Source of the DNA: Bacteroidota bacterium
GTDB lineage: Bacteria > Bacteroidota > Bacteroidia > 2-12-FULL-35-15
Direction of reading: 5' to 3'
DNA length: 56,690 bases
Assembly (NCBI GenBank): GCA_947479085.1
Contig: CANJYB010000027.1
Span: forward strand, 1-56,690
The position numbers were made by a program, and so were the translations under genes. The notes below the pieces were generated by a model, which saw nothing but the letters and a program-made list of their open reading frames with translations, did no database searches and was not told the origin of the DNA. Below are positions 45,177-54,280 of this stretch, piece by piece. Each line of letters begins with the position of its first letter. Positions within the stretch are counted from its first letter, which is position 1.

Positions 45177-45854
45177 TTACTGACCTACCACCCCAAACTC
45201 ATACCCTTCTTCTTTAGCAAATTCAATAAATCGTGGCAGGGCGTATTCCAGTTTTTCCCTGGCTTTATTGCTATCGTGAAACAAAACAATAGAACCATTC
45301 CTTACATGCGAAGTAGTATTCGTCAGGCATTGGCGTTTCCCGGTTTTCAAGTCGTAATCGCCACTTAGTACATCCCACATAATAATTGAGTATTCAGTAT
45401 TGGGTATTGAGTATTGAGTATCGAGCACGGAGACTTTGGACTTTGGACTTTGGACTTTAGACTGAAGGATTTTAATTTGAGACTTTTTTAATTTCCCGTA
45501 AGGCGGGCGAAATAATTTTGAATCCACCAGCCGGGCACAGGTGTTCACATTTTCAATATACTTGGCAGTATCTGTATTCCATCCGTTCAGGTGGTTATAG
45601 GTATGGTTTCCCACGCCATGTCCTTCTGCCAGTATGCGTTTATATATTTCGGGATTGTTCTCTACATTATTTCCCACACAAAAAAAAGTAGCCTTTATTT
45701 CTTCCTGTTTCAGCAGGTCCAGTACCCATGGGGTAACCACCGGAATAGGTCCATCATCAAAAGTGAGGTATATTTTTTTCTGCAAAGCATCCATTCTCCA
45801 AACCGCTGCAGGGAACAGCTTTTTTATTAAATATGGAGGACGAACTAAATACAA
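45177..45854 (-). CDS. NodB-type polysaccharide deacetylase with heptamer-repeat insert
   Basis: A 225-residue NodB-homology enzyme. TFDDGP (31-36), HTYNH (84-88; metal-binding HxxxH), RPPYG (116-120), IIMWDVLSGDYD (157-168) and IVLFHDS near the end match the family. Between KILQ and IIMW about 26 residues (131-156) are inserted that the family lacks; they are encoded by (AAAGTCC)4 and (ATACTCA)5 tracts (minus strand). The motifs around the insert are intact, so the frame holds. It likely acts on an N-acetylated polysaccharide or peptidoglycan; whether the insert still allows activity is unknown. Start is ATG, 72 bases after the DUF2723 stop. Confidence 0.85.
   Translation of the reverse strand: MYLVRPPYLIKKLFPAAVWRMDALQKKIYLTFDDGPIPVVTPWVLDLLKQEEIKATFFCVGNNVENNPEIYKRILAEGHGVGNHTYNHLNGWNTDTAKYIENVNTCARLVDSKLFRPPYGKLKKSQIKILQSKVQSPKSKVSVLDTQYSIPNTEYSIIMWDVLSGDYDLKTGKRQCLTNTTSHVRNGSIVLFHDSNKAREKLEYALPRFIEFAKEEGYEFGVVGQ
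45387..45464 (-). repeat. Two heptanucleotide tracts inside the deacetylase CDS
   Basis: On the minus strand, AAAGTCC repeats about four times and is followed by ATACTCA-type units repeating about five times (with point changes). Seven is not a multiple of three, so gain or loss of one unit would shift the frame. Confidence 0.85.
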
Positions 45855-45864
45855 AGGAGTTATA

Positions 45865-45923
45865 AATTATGAGTTATGAATTATGAGTTGACATTCATAA
45901 CTCATAATTCATAACTCATAATT
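45865..45923. repeat. Perfect 25-bp-arm hairpin between two minus-strand genes
   Basis: Arms 45865-45889 and 45899-45923 are perfectly complementary around a 9-nt loop. The arms are made of attatga/gttatga heptamers. It lies 3 bases after the DUF2723 stop and 10 before the deacetylase start, so it may attenuate read-through. Confidence 0.8.
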
Positions 45924-45926
45924 AGT

Positions 45927-48900
45927 TTATCGTTGTTTCAATTCAGGAAAATGATACGCCTGGTCGAGTTTATTATAGCGTGCTTCCAGTTCTTTGGACA
46001 AGGCATCCTGTTTAAAGTTCTTTGCAAAATAAATCAAACGCTGCATAATATCCTGCGCCTGTTCAGGGTCGCTGCCAAAAGATGCCATCTCTCTTCTGTC
46101 GAAAGAATAATAATACTTGGTATTGCTTTCGTAATTAGCAAATAACTTTTTAGCAAGCGCATTTCCTTTTTCGTTGGCACCTGCCTGGTAATATGCCATG
46201 GTGATGGCATACAAGGTAACATCGTAAGGAACATTTTCCTGCGGAGTTACTTCCATACATTTATCCAGAAGTTTTACTGCTTTGTCTTTTTTGCCTTCGT
46301 CCACCAATGCATTGGCTAACGAGCCGCAACGCTGACGGATATTTAAAGCACATGAACTGATGAATACATTGTCAAGGTAAGTTCCCGGTATTTCCATTCC
46401 TCCCCATTTGAATTTATTCATAATGTTATCGTACATCACTTCGGTATTTATTCTTGTTTCCTGTTGTTGCTCTTCAGGGTTTTGTTTCACCGGAACTAGG
46501 CGATAAGCCAATCCTTCCAATTGTAAATAGGGAGCAAGGTTCAAATAAGATTTGGCAGGAGCAGTAGCCGCAAAATAAATAGGGCGTTTCCAGTTGTTGT
46601 GTGCCAATAAATCCAGCACCATCAAATCATTTTTCTGAACATAGTTTCCGGTCATGGTCCAGTCAATGCTTTTCACCACGCGGTTGGCCAATGCTTTAGG
46701 CACTGTTCCGTTATTCACCACAGTAGCACTATCCACAGATACACTCATGTTTTTAGTAGGGAAATAATTGTAGAATGTTCCGCCACCCATTTCTATTTTG
46801 TTTTCAACGCCATCACTTTTTGCAAATTCCACCAGTTCTTTCACATTAATAAATCCTTTTACTCCCCTGTCGTGGAAAATAACCGCATCGCGAGTACCTT
46901 GTTTGTACTGGTCTTTGGTCAATGAAAAAGGAACCGGGTCCGAATCGTAAGCTTTATGCACCAACTGGTCAATGTACCAATCGGTATTTAATAATTCAAG
47001 ACAGATAACACGTACATCCGTACGTATTCCTTCCACTTCCTGGGCATACCAAAGCGGGAAAGTATCGTTATCACCGTTGGTAAATAAGATGGCATTAGGT
47101 GCACACGAATTCAAATAATTACTTGCAAAATCTCTTGCAATGGTACGGTGACTTCTGTCGTGATCGTTCCATTCTTCTTTAGCCATAATGGTAGGTACAG
47201 CTAATAAACATAGTGCACTAGCTACCAAAGCACTTTGTGTCTGAGCCATTTTCTTTTCAAGGAAATCGTAAATAGCCAATACCCCTAATCCAATCCAGAA
47301 AGCAAAAGCATAAAACGAACCTGCATAAGCATAATCCCTTTCGCGGGGTTCAAATGGTTTTTGATTCAGGTAAATAACAATAGCTACACCGGTAAAGAAA
47401 AATAATAAGCCTACTACAGTTGCATTCTTTTTATCTTTTTTAATCTGGTACCACATACCAAGTATACCCAATATAAGCGGCAAACCATAAAGTGCATTGT
47501 GTCCTTTATTATTATCTGCCCCATCAGGCAATCCGGTTTGCTGACCTAAACGGAATTCGTCATAAGCCTTAATACCGGTTACCCAGTTTCCTTCATGCGG
47601 GCTAGAATGTCCTTGTATTTCATTTTGTCTTCCTACAAAGTTCCATGCAAAATAACGGAGATACATCCATCCCATCTGGTAAACTCCAAAGAAGTAGAGA
47701 TTCTGACCAAAGGTTGGTTTATCAAGTGTTTCCTGTTCTCCCGTTTGCGGATTGTTAACGCTTATGTGCTGGTAGTTTCTGGTGTTGGTCCAGTTTTTAT
47801 ATCCTGTTACGTGGTTCGATTGGCTGCTCCACATACGCGGGAAAATGGTACAAAACCTGTCATCATAAACCGGGATAGAACCTTTTCTGTCATCAATTAC
47901 CACATATTTTTTTGTTTTTTGGTCTTGCTGATAAACAGGATTTCCATCCTTTGATGAAACCTGGGGAGCAGAAAAATATTGTCCGTACATGATAGGCCAT
48001 GTTCCATATTGCTCACGGTTAAGGTAAGATAAAAGGTTTACCGCATTCTCCGGATTGTTTTCATCCATTGGCGTATTGGCCTGCGAACGAATTACCAATA
48101 CAAGGAAAGAAGAATAACCAATTAATATAACCGTGAAACAAAGAATAACTGTGTTCCATACGGGTTTCAATTTTTTGGTAGTATAATATAGTCCCCAGGT
48201 AATGCCGCCAATAACTAACAGGGCATAAATAATGGTTCCACTGTTAAATGGCAAGCCAATGGAATTAACAGCGGTAATTTCGAACCAGGCAGCAAGTTTT
48301 ACAATCATCGGGATAACTCCGGCCTGTATACCACCTAATATTAAGATGGCCAAACCAGAGGTAATAATAACTCCCTTGCGGTTGATGGTATCGAATTTTT
48401 TGAAATAATAAATAAATACTACGGCAGGTATTACCAATAAGTTCAATAAATGGACACCTACGGCCAAACCAATTAAATAAGCAATTAAGATAATCCATCT
48501 GTTGGCATGAGGTTCGTCTGCTTCGCGTTCCCAACGCAATATGGCCCAGAAAGTAATAGCGGTAAAAAAGCTGGACATTGCATATACCTCACCCTCAACA
48601 GCCGAAAACCAGAAAGAATCAGAAAAAGTATAAGCCAAAGCACCTACAGCACCTGCTCCAAATACAGCATACATTCTGCCGGTAGTCAATTCCCCTGATT
48701 TATCCACTATTTTACGAGCCAATGCAGTAATAGACCAAAACAAAAACAAAATAGTGAAAGCACTGCACAGTGCAGATGCACTGTTAACCATAGCTCCTAC
48801 TTTGCTGGTATCGCCAAAAGCAAAAAGACTGAATAATCTGCCAATTAATAAAAATACTGGCGCTCCCGGAGGGTGACCCACTTCCAGTTTATAAGCACAG

Positions 48901-49031
48901 GCAATATATTCACCGCAATCCCAAAAGGAGGCGGTTGCTTCCATAGTACTTAAATATACAAATGCTGCAATCAAAAATACTCCCCACCCGATGATATTGT
49001 TTAACCGTTGATAATTAGCTGAATTATTCAT
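45927..49031 (-). CDS. DUF2723 (GT117-type, TMEM260-like) membrane protein
   Basis: A 1034-residue protein. The N-terminal half (about 14-590) has about 13 membrane segments and the DUF2723 signature FWDCGEYIACAYKLEVGHPPGAPVF (about 36-60); these are treated as GT-C-type protein O-mannosyltransferases. The C-terminal half is soluble and includes repeat-like helices (about 930-1034). Typical for Bacteroidota, where such proteins may glycosylate exported proteins. Length is usual. A TATCTTCG near-promoter box is at 49073-49080 (minus). Confidence 0.85.
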   Translation of the reverse strand: MNNSANYQRLNNIIGWGVFLIAAFVYLSTMEATASFWDCGEYIACAYKLEVGHPPGAPVFLLIGRLFSLFAFGDTSKVGAMVNSASALCSAFTILFLFWSITALARKIVDKSGELTTGRMYAVFGAGAVGALAYTFSDSFWFSAVEGEVYAMSSFFTAITFWAILRWEREADEPHANRWIILIAYLIGLAVGVHLLNLLVIPAVVFIYYFKKFDTINRKGVIITSGLAILILGGIQAGVIPMIVKLAAWFEITAVNSIGLPFNSGTIIYALLVIGGITWGLYYTTKKLKPVWNTVILCFTVILIGYSSFLVLVIRSQANTPMDENNPENAVNLLSYLNREQYGTWPIMYGQYFSAPQVSSKDGNPVYQQDQKTKKYVVIDDRKGSIPVYDDRFCTIFPRMWSSQSNHVTGYKNWTNTRNYQHISVNNPQTGEQETLDKPTFGQNLYFFGVYQMGWMYLRYFAWNFVGRQNEIQGHSSPHEGNWVTGIKAYDEFRLGQQTGLPDGADNNKGHNALYGLPLILGILGMWYQIKKDKKNATVVGLLFFFTGVAIVIYLNQKPFEPRERDYAYAGSFYAFAFWIGLGVLAIYDFLEKKMAQTQSALVASALCLLAVPTIMAKEEWNDHDRSHRTIARDFASNYLNSCAPNAILFTNGDNDTFPLWYAQEVEGIRTDVRVICLELLNTDWYIDQLVHKAYDSDPVPFSLTKDQYKQGTRDAVIFHDRGVKGFINVKELVEFAKSDGVENKIEMGGGTFYNYFPTKNMSVSVDSATVVNNGTVPKALANRVVKSIDWTMTGNYVQKNDLMVLDLLAHNNWKRPIYFAATAPAKSYLNLAPYLQLEGLAYRLVPVKQNPEEQQQETRINTEVMYDNIMNKFKWGGMEIPGTYLDNVFISSCALNIRQRCGSLANALVDEGKKDKAVKLLDKCMEVTPQENVPYDVTLYAITMAYYQAGANEKGNALAKKLFANYESNTKYYYSFDRREMASFGSDPEQAQDIMQRLIYFAKNFKQDALSKELEARYNKLDQAYHFPELKQR

Positions 49032-49258
49032 GTTTTTATTAAATTTATAGTGTAAATTCCTTAAGCGATGGGCGAAGATAAAAAAATTAATTACTTGCCA
49101 ATCGTTAAAAAAACAAAACCGTAAACAGCGTTTTCAAATATTCCGTAAAACTAAGGTGGTGTTGGTTTAGTAATAGTGATTGCTAACTTTAACGGGATTT
49201 TAGCTGATTTTTGTTTTTTTTGAATTTTGATGGAATTAAAGAAGATTAATAAAAAAAG

Positions 49259-49288
49259 TTTGTCGGTACACATTATTTATTATTTTTG
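49259..49288 (+). promoter_or_regulatory. Complete promoter (TTTG-N18-TATTTTTG) for tRNA-Gln
   Basis: TTTG at 49259-49262 and TATTTTTG at 49281-49288 are 18 bases apart. The tRNA starts 29 bases downstream of the -7 box. Confidence 0.7.
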
Positions 49289-49317
49289 CACCCCCAATTA
49301 AGCAATTGATTGGAGAT

Positions 49318-49390
49318 TGTCCGATGGTGTAATTGGCAACACGTCTGGTTTTGGTCCAGAAGAGTTCAGGTTCGAGACCTGATCGGACAA
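49318..49390 (+). tRNA. tRNA-Gln (UUG)
   Basis: The acceptor arms TGTCCGA and TCGGACA pair over 7 bp; a T arm tcagg-TTCGAGA-cctga and an anticodon arm tctgg-TTTTGGT-ccaga are visible. The anticodon is TTG, reading CAA/CAG for Gln. The discriminator is A and CCA is not encoded. gatA is in the window, and the GatCAB complex may be used to charge this tRNA by transamidation. Confidence 0.95.
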
Positions 49391-49394
49391 CATA

Positions 49395-49435
49395 AAACTC
49401 CCTGAAAAAATGATTTTTCAGGGAGTTTCTTTTTT
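49395..49435 (+). terminator. Strong intrinsic terminator after tRNA-Gln
   Basis: A perfect 15-bp stem (aaactccctgaaaaa and partner), a 4-nt loop and a T-run. Confidence 0.9.
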
Positions 49436-49516
49436 AACTAATGTACTTCCATTCGAAATATTTCTTAATATTGTTCAAAATATCTCTGAGCAATACATCA
49501 AAATGAAAGATTTATT

Positions 49517-50038
49517 ATGGGAAAAGTAAATTTTAATTCTCTTCTTGTTATTTTATTCATTTGCTTTCATTTCCCTTCATTTGCCCAGCTTCCACCTCTA
49601 AACGATACTGTTGAATGTATGCATGCAGTTGGCGTAGCTACTTCAGAAGGGGCTTCACTTGACGGAGCAATTGTAACTATTTTTCAAGGCAACGAAGTGA
49701 TAGAGTGGACCGAAATTACAAGCAACCCAAAACACGACCATCACTTTTCTTTCGACCTGTTAGGCAATTCATATTATACCATCCAGGTTTCCAAAGAGGG
49801 GTATGTTACCCGGTCTATCGGAATAAATACCAAAGTGCCTGACGATTATATTATTAATGATGACAATCCGAAAACGAGATTTGAATTTGAAGTAGATGTT
49901 TTTAAAATAAAACCGGGCGTGGAAGATGAATTTATGGACTTTCCGATTGCACTGGTTAAGTTCAACCCAACAAATCGATTATTTGAATTTGATGCTGAAT
50001 ATACCCGCAAGATAAAATTGAAAATGGGTTATAAATAA
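49517..50038 (+). CDS. Unknown secreted protein with a CarboxypepD-like domain
   Basis: A 173-residue exported protein: signal peptide (about 1-24, FPSFAQ), then a beta-sandwich-like region (VGVATSEGASLDGAIVTIFQGNEVIEW..., YYTIQVSKEGYVTRSIGINT) resembling carboxypeptidase-regulatory or Cna-B domains. The role is unknown. It converges with the gene ending at 50042, 3 bases apart. Confidence 0.7.
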   Translation: MGKVNFNSLLVILFICFHFPSFAQLPPLNDTVECMHAVGVATSEGASLDGAIVTIFQGNEVIEWTEITSNPKHDHHFSFDLLGNSYYTIQVSKEGYVTRSIGINTKVPDDYIINDDNPKTRFEFEVDVFKIKPGVEDEFMDFPIALVKFNPTNRLFEFDAEYTRKIKLKMGYK

Positions 50039-50041
50039 TAG

Positions 50042-51136
50042 CTACTCTATATACATTCTGTAAATTTTATCGTCCCCGTCAAGTGGCACTGAAATAGGAG
50101 GACCAATGTTGGAAGAGGAAAAAATCAATGAACCATCCGGAGCCTGAATAATATTTCGCAACCGCATAAATGTTCCCTCTAATGTATCATTTCTTGAAAT
50201 GATTGCATCACCGCTTGCGTTCATTGCAAGCCTCACTAATTTTTGAGCTTTTAATGCTCCAAGAATAAAATTGCCTTCCCAATTTCCCCATTGTTTCCCT
50301 TTTATAAAAGTACATCCTGATGGTGCCCATGTTTCATTTTCGGTGCAATAAATAGGAGGGGTAAAAACTCCCATCGAATCGGTTGTTCCCAATACATCGG
50401 GCCAGCCATAGTTTTTGCCGGGAATAATTAAGTTTACTTCATCATGCGAAAACCAGCCAAACTCACCGGTAGGGCCATGTTCGGTTGCTATCATTTTTCC
50501 CTGTGCATTCCAGTCAAAACCCTGAACATTTCTATGTCCGTAAGTCCATACTAATGTATTAAATGGATTTCCAGGAGGGACATTTCCATCCCTGTCCATT
50601 CGTAATATTTTCCCTGCCAGTGAATTTAAATCCTGTGCCAGCCATCGTTGTGTGGCATCTCCTGTTCCTAAATAAAGATAACCATCCGGCCCGAATTTCA
50701 AACCTCCGCCATCATGGTTATTTGCTTTTGGTATTCCATGACAGATTATTTTATCCTGCGTTAATACATCGTTTTCCATTTTCAGTCTGACCACACGGTT
50801 ACTGTCAACAGTTTCGTAAATATAGATGTAATGATTATTAGTAAAATCAGGGTCGGGAGTGATACCTAATAGTCCCCCTTCAGAAAGTTGAATGTTGCGA
50901 TACATTATCAAATTATAATCTGAACTTCCGTTTTTCTGAAGATTAATATTACCGTTTCTTTCTACAAACAAAAAATCTCCGTTTGGTAAAAATGTCTTTC
51001 CCCATGGGTTTTGCAGATTTTTAAAAAGAACTTTTATTCTGATGTGTGAAGTGATGGGGTCGTCCTTTTTGCAGGTGGTAAAAACAAGGCAGAAACTCAA
51101 ACAAAAAATAACGAGGAACAGGTTTTTGATTTTCAT
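50042..51136 (-). CDS. PQQ-type sugar (glucose/sorbosone) dehydrogenase
   Basis: A 364-residue lipoprotein (lipobox FTTC) with a six-bladed propeller. Motifs GNINLQKNG, HDGGGLKFGPDGYLYLGTGD, TYGHRNVQGFDW, EHGPTGEFG...DEVNLIIPGKNYGWP and APSGCTF match soluble aldose sugar dehydrogenases of the Ylil/glucose-sorbosone family, which use PQQ in the periplasm. The ATG at 51136 is chosen over 51178 because the signal peptide begins there (MKIKNLFLVIFCLSF). Whether PQQ is made by the host is not visible here. Confidence 0.85.
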   Translation of the reverse strand: MKIKNLFLVIFCLSFCLVFTTCKKDDPITSHIRIKVLFKNLQNPWGKTFLPNGDFLFVERNGNINLQKNGSSDYNLIMYRNIQLSEGGLLGITPDPDFTNNHYIYIYETVDSNRVVRLKMENDVLTQDKIICHGIPKANNHDGGGLKFGPDGYLYLGTGDATQRWLAQDLNSLAGKILRMDRDGNVPPGNPFNTLVWTYGHRNVQGFDWNAQGKMIATEHGPTGEFGWFSHDEVNLIIPGKNYGWPDVLGTTDSMGVFTPPIYCTENETWAPSGCTFIKGKQWGNWEGNFILGALKAQKLVRLAMNASGDAIISRNDTLEGTFMRLRNIIQAPDGSLIFSSSNIGPPISVPLDGDDKIYRMYIE

Positions 51137-51232
51137 AGAATAAAAGCAAGGAATTAATAAACCCAAACTAATGAACAAATAAAATGTTTATAAACTTTAA
51201 CAAACCTCTACCAAAACATCATGGTTATATAA

Positions 51233-51240
51233 TAATTTTG
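51233..51240 (+). promoter_or_regulatory. TAATTTTG -7 promoter box for the OmpA gene
   Basis: An exact TAnnTTTG match 29 bases upstream of the start codon. Confidence 0.5.
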
Positions 51241-51268
51241 TGAAGTATAAATAAACCAAAATAGTAAA

Positions 51269-52276
51269 ATGAAAAACAGATTTAACTACCTACCGGTAAT
51301 ATTAATGTCTACAGCTTTGTTCTCATGTGTGCCACAGCGATTAATGGAAGAAGAACAGGCCAAGCACAAAACCTGCGAAGCAGAACTGGCAGCCTTAAAA
51401 ACCACAGCAAGCGATTGCGATTCGAAACTGGCAGAAGCGAGAAAACAATTAACTGAAAATGATAAAGACATTAACCAGTTGAAAAAAGATACTTCCAACC
51501 TTGGCCGCAATTATCGCCAGACAGATGCGAAGTACGAAAAACTAAACCAGATAAATGAACAGTTGCTGGAGAAATACAATCGTTTGCTGGAAGGAAATAT
51601 TAAGGATACTAAAAAAATATCTTCTGAGTTGCAAATGACCCAGGAAGAATACCTGAAAAAGTCGGATGAATTAAAAAGACTGGCAGCAGAACTGGAGAAC
51701 CAAAAGAAAGCTTTGGATGATACCACTTCGGAATTGAAAAAACGGGAAGCTCGTGTGGCAGAACTAGAAGGTGTGCTTAAAAGAAAAGATGAGGCAAGTA
51801 ACGAATTGAAGAAAAAACTATCAGATGCTCTTTTTAATTTTGAAGGAAAAGGGTTGACCATTTCACAGAAAAACGGAAAAGTATACGTGTCGATGGACGA
51901 AAGTTTATTGTTTGCATCGGGCAGCACTAAGGTGGAAGACAAAGGAATAGAAGCATTGAAAAAGGTGGCAAAGGTTTTGGAGCAAAGCAATGACATCAAT
52001 ATCCTTATAGAAGGACATACTGATGATGTGGCCATGAACGGAAAAGGAGAGATAAAGGACAATTGGGATTTATCTGTAATGAGGGCTACTTCCATTGTTA
52101 AAATCATTACAAAAAATTCCACTGTTGACCCTAAGCGATTAACTGCAGCAGGTTGTGGAGAAAACTTCCCGATAGACCCTGCTAAAACTCCTGAAGCAAG
52201 AAAGAAGAACAGAAGAACCGAGATAATTCTTACTCCTAAGTTGGATGAATTATTTAAGGTTTTGGAAACGAAATAA
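51269..52276 (+). CDS. OmpA-family lipoprotein with coiled-coil stalk
   Basis: A 335-residue outer-membrane lipoprotein: signal peptide with lipobox FSC (Cys20), a long coiled coil (about 30-190) and a C-terminal OmpA domain (about 205-330). The motif GHTDDVAMNGKGEIKDNWDLSVMRA carries the peptidoglycan-binding Asp and the conserved Arg (in KNRRTE). It links the outer membrane to peptidoglycan. It is probably cotranscribed only with itself; the YwqK gene begins 75 bases later. Confidence 0.9.
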   Translation: MKNRFNYLPVILMSTALFSCVPQRLMEEEQAKHKTCEAELAALKTTASDCDSKLAEARKQLTENDKDINQLKKDTSNLGRNYRQTDAKYEKLNQINEQLLEKYNRLLEGNIKDTKKISSELQMTQEEYLKKSDELKRLAAELENQKKALDDTTSELKKREARVAELEGVLKRKDEASNELKKKLSDALFNFEGKGLTISQKNGKVYVSMDESLLFASGSTKVEDKGIEALKKVAKVLEQSNDINILIEGHTDDVAMNGKGEIKDNWDLSVMRATSIVKIITKNSTVDPKRLTAAGCGENFPIDPAKTPEARKKNRRTEIILTPKLDELFKVLETK

Positions 52277-52303
52277 AATAAATAACTAACCAATACATTC
52301 GTC

Positions 52304-52342
52304 CCTCCCCCTCTCCTTTGGAGAGGGGATAAAGGGGTGAGG
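52304..52342. repeat. CCCCTCTCC...GGAGAGGGG palindrome of the 26775 family
   Basis: Stem cccctctcc/ggagagggg with a ttt loop, followed by gggg-tgagg, ending 8 bases before the start codon at 52351. Confidence 0.75.
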
Positions 52343-52350
52343 CGATTAAT

Positions 52351-54081
52351 ATGAAAAAAACAATTTCTATTCTTTTATTTTCTTTTCTGATTAATATTTT
52401 AATAGCTCAGCCAGTAACCGAGTATTGGGACAAGGAGTTTAAACAAAAGAAAAGTGAGCAGCAAACCAAGGATGGTATGCAGGATGGAAAATTCATGGCC
52501 TGGTATCAGAATGGGGAAATTGCCAAGGAAGGAAATTACGTGAGGGGGAAAGAAGATGGGAAATTCATTTTATATTATCCCGGAAAGAAAATTAAGATAG
52601 AAGAAAACTATAGCTTAGGGAAAAAGCATGGTGCGTGGAACTATTTTTACAGTAATGGACAAAAGGCAATGGTAAGCTATTTTAAAGAAGATAAACAGGA
52701 CAGTACCTGGCTGGCCTGGTATGAAAACGGTAAACCGAAAAGCATAGAAGCTTATAAGATGGGTAAAAAAACCGGGGAGTGGATTTACTATTATGATAAC
52801 GGACAAAAGGAAAGTGATGGCCTTTTTATAAATAACCTGGCAGAAGGAGCATATAAAGGTTGGCATAAAAACGGAATTAACCAGACAGAAGGACAATACC
52901 TGCATGGAAAAGAAATGGGTACCTGGAAAGAATGGTTTAAGAATGGAACGCCAAAACAGGAATTGCTTTACAAGGATGATGAAGTATTATTAATTAATTT
53001 ATGGACTGAAACGTATGTGCAGATAATTAATAATGGTTTTGGGAAAATGACCACTCAATATGATAACGGGAAGAAAAAGAGCGAAGGGAATTACCGGGAT
53101 GGAAGAATGGAAGGTGAGTGGACCTTTTATTTGAAAACAGGAGAAAAAGATTATAAAGTAAATTATGTAAAAGGAAAAAAGGAAGGTGCCTGTACGAATT
53201 GGTTTAAAAACGGAAAAGTAAAAAGCGAAGGACCATTTGCACATGATAAAAAGAACGGATACTGGAAATGGTACAGCGAAAATGGGAAAATGGAAATGGA
53301 AGGAACATTGACCGATGATTTGCGCAGCGGAAAATGGATGTATTGGTTTCCATCGGGGATAAAGGAATCGGAGGGGTATTATAAAAACGACTTGATGGAC
53401 AGTACCTGGAACTATTCTTATAAAGATGGTTCGAAATGGAAAGCAGGAACCTATGCGGAAGGAAAGAAAATAAATACCTGGACCACCTGGTATGAAAACG
53501 GACAAAAACTGAATGAAGGGAAATTTGCAAATGGAAAAGAAGAAGGTACCTGGTATTCCTGGTACGATGACGGAGTTCAAAAAGATGAAGGGAACTTTAA
53601 AGCAGGGAAAATGGAGGGTAGCTGGAAAGGATGGTTGCCAAATTCAATGCCTATTTACGAAGGATTTTATAAAGATGACCTAAAAGACGGACAATGGAAA
53701 CTATATTACCCGTCAGGAAAAGTGAAAGAAACAGGAAATTATAAAAAAGGAAAAAAAGACGGACATTGGATAGCTTTTACCCCTTATGGTTTTAAAGACA
53801 GTGAAGGGATTTACAAAGAAGAAAAATTTGATGGCCTGTGGACCTATTATTACCAGACAGGAGTAAAATCTATGGAACAAACCTTCAGAGATGGTTTGCT
53901 GGCTGGAGATTGTGCAAGCTGGGGAGAGGATGCAAAACTTCGGAGCACTACTTCTTATACTTTAGTGAAAAGTAAAAACGGAAGAATAGAAAGTAAACCT
54001 AATGGTAAATGGACGTATTACGATAAGAATGAAAATGTAATAAATGAAATTACATATAAAAAAGGAGAGAAGGTAAAGTAA
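52351..54081 (+). CDS. Large MORN/YwqK-repeat exported protein
   Basis: A 576-residue protein: signal peptide (about 1-19, LIAQP) and about 22 repeats of roughly 23 residues built as W-x-x-Y-x-x-NG-x-x-x-x-EG-x-Y-x-x-GK-x-x-G (for example WKEWFKNGTPKQELLYK and WYSWYDDGVQKDEGNFKAGKMEGSW). These MORN-like YwqK repeats form long beta-ribbons. The family name comes from an antitoxin in B. subtilis, but exported repeats of this length are common in Bacteroidota and no toxin partner is present. Confidence 0.85.
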   Translation: MKKTISILLFSFLINILIAQPVTEYWDKEFKQKKSEQQTKDGMQDGKFMAWYQNGEIAKEGNYVRGKEDGKFILYYPGKKIKIEENYSLGKKHGAWNYFYSNGQKAMVSYFKEDKQDSTWLAWYENGKPKSIEAYKMGKKTGEWIYYYDNGQKESDGLFINNLAEGAYKGWHKNGINQTEGQYLHGKEMGTWKEWFKNGTPKQELLYKDDEVLLINLWTETYVQIINNGFGKMTTQYDNGKKKSEGNYRDGRMEGEWTFYLKTGEKDYKVNYVKGKKEGACTNWFKNGKVKSEGPFAHDKKNGYWKWYSENGKMEMEGTLTDDLRSGKWMYWFPSGIKESEGYYKNDLMDSTWNYSYKDGSKWKAGTYAEGKKINTWTTWYENGQKLNEGKFANGKEEGTWYSWYDDGVQKDEGNFKAGKMEGSWKGWLPNSMPIYEGFYKDDLKDGQWKLYYPSGKVKETGNYKKGKKDGHWIAFTPYGFKDSEGIYKEEKFDGLWTYYYQTGVKSMEQTFRDGLLAGDCASWGEDAKLRSTTSYTLVKSKNGRIESKPNGKWTYYDKNENVINEITYKKGEKVK

Positions 54082-54086
54082 CCAAA

Positions 54087-54181
54087 CCTCCGAAGGGGCT
54101 CCAAGCCCCTTTGGAGGTAATATGTATGTTTAATTACCCCAAAGTATAACCTCCAAAGGAGCAAAAAAGCTCCTTCGGAGG
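54087..54181. repeat. Two ctcc(g/a)aagg...ggagg hairpins
   Basis: cctccgaaggggc with gcccctttggagg (54087-54117) and cctccaaaggagc with gctccttcggagg (54150-54181), each one mismatch from perfect. They resemble the cluster at 23726-23823. Confidence 0.7.
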
Positions 54182-54280
54182 AATATCAGGTAATAAAAAA
54201 ATCTCCCCTAAATTCTCCCTCATCTAAATATTAATTGCAAATTTGCAACTCTTCAAACCTGAAACTTTAAACTAAATTAT

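Noticed and set aside
52351-54081. A toxin-antitoxin system based on the YwqK name
   Set aside because: No toxin gene is adjacent, and the protein has a signal peptide and many repeats like other exported MORN proteins.
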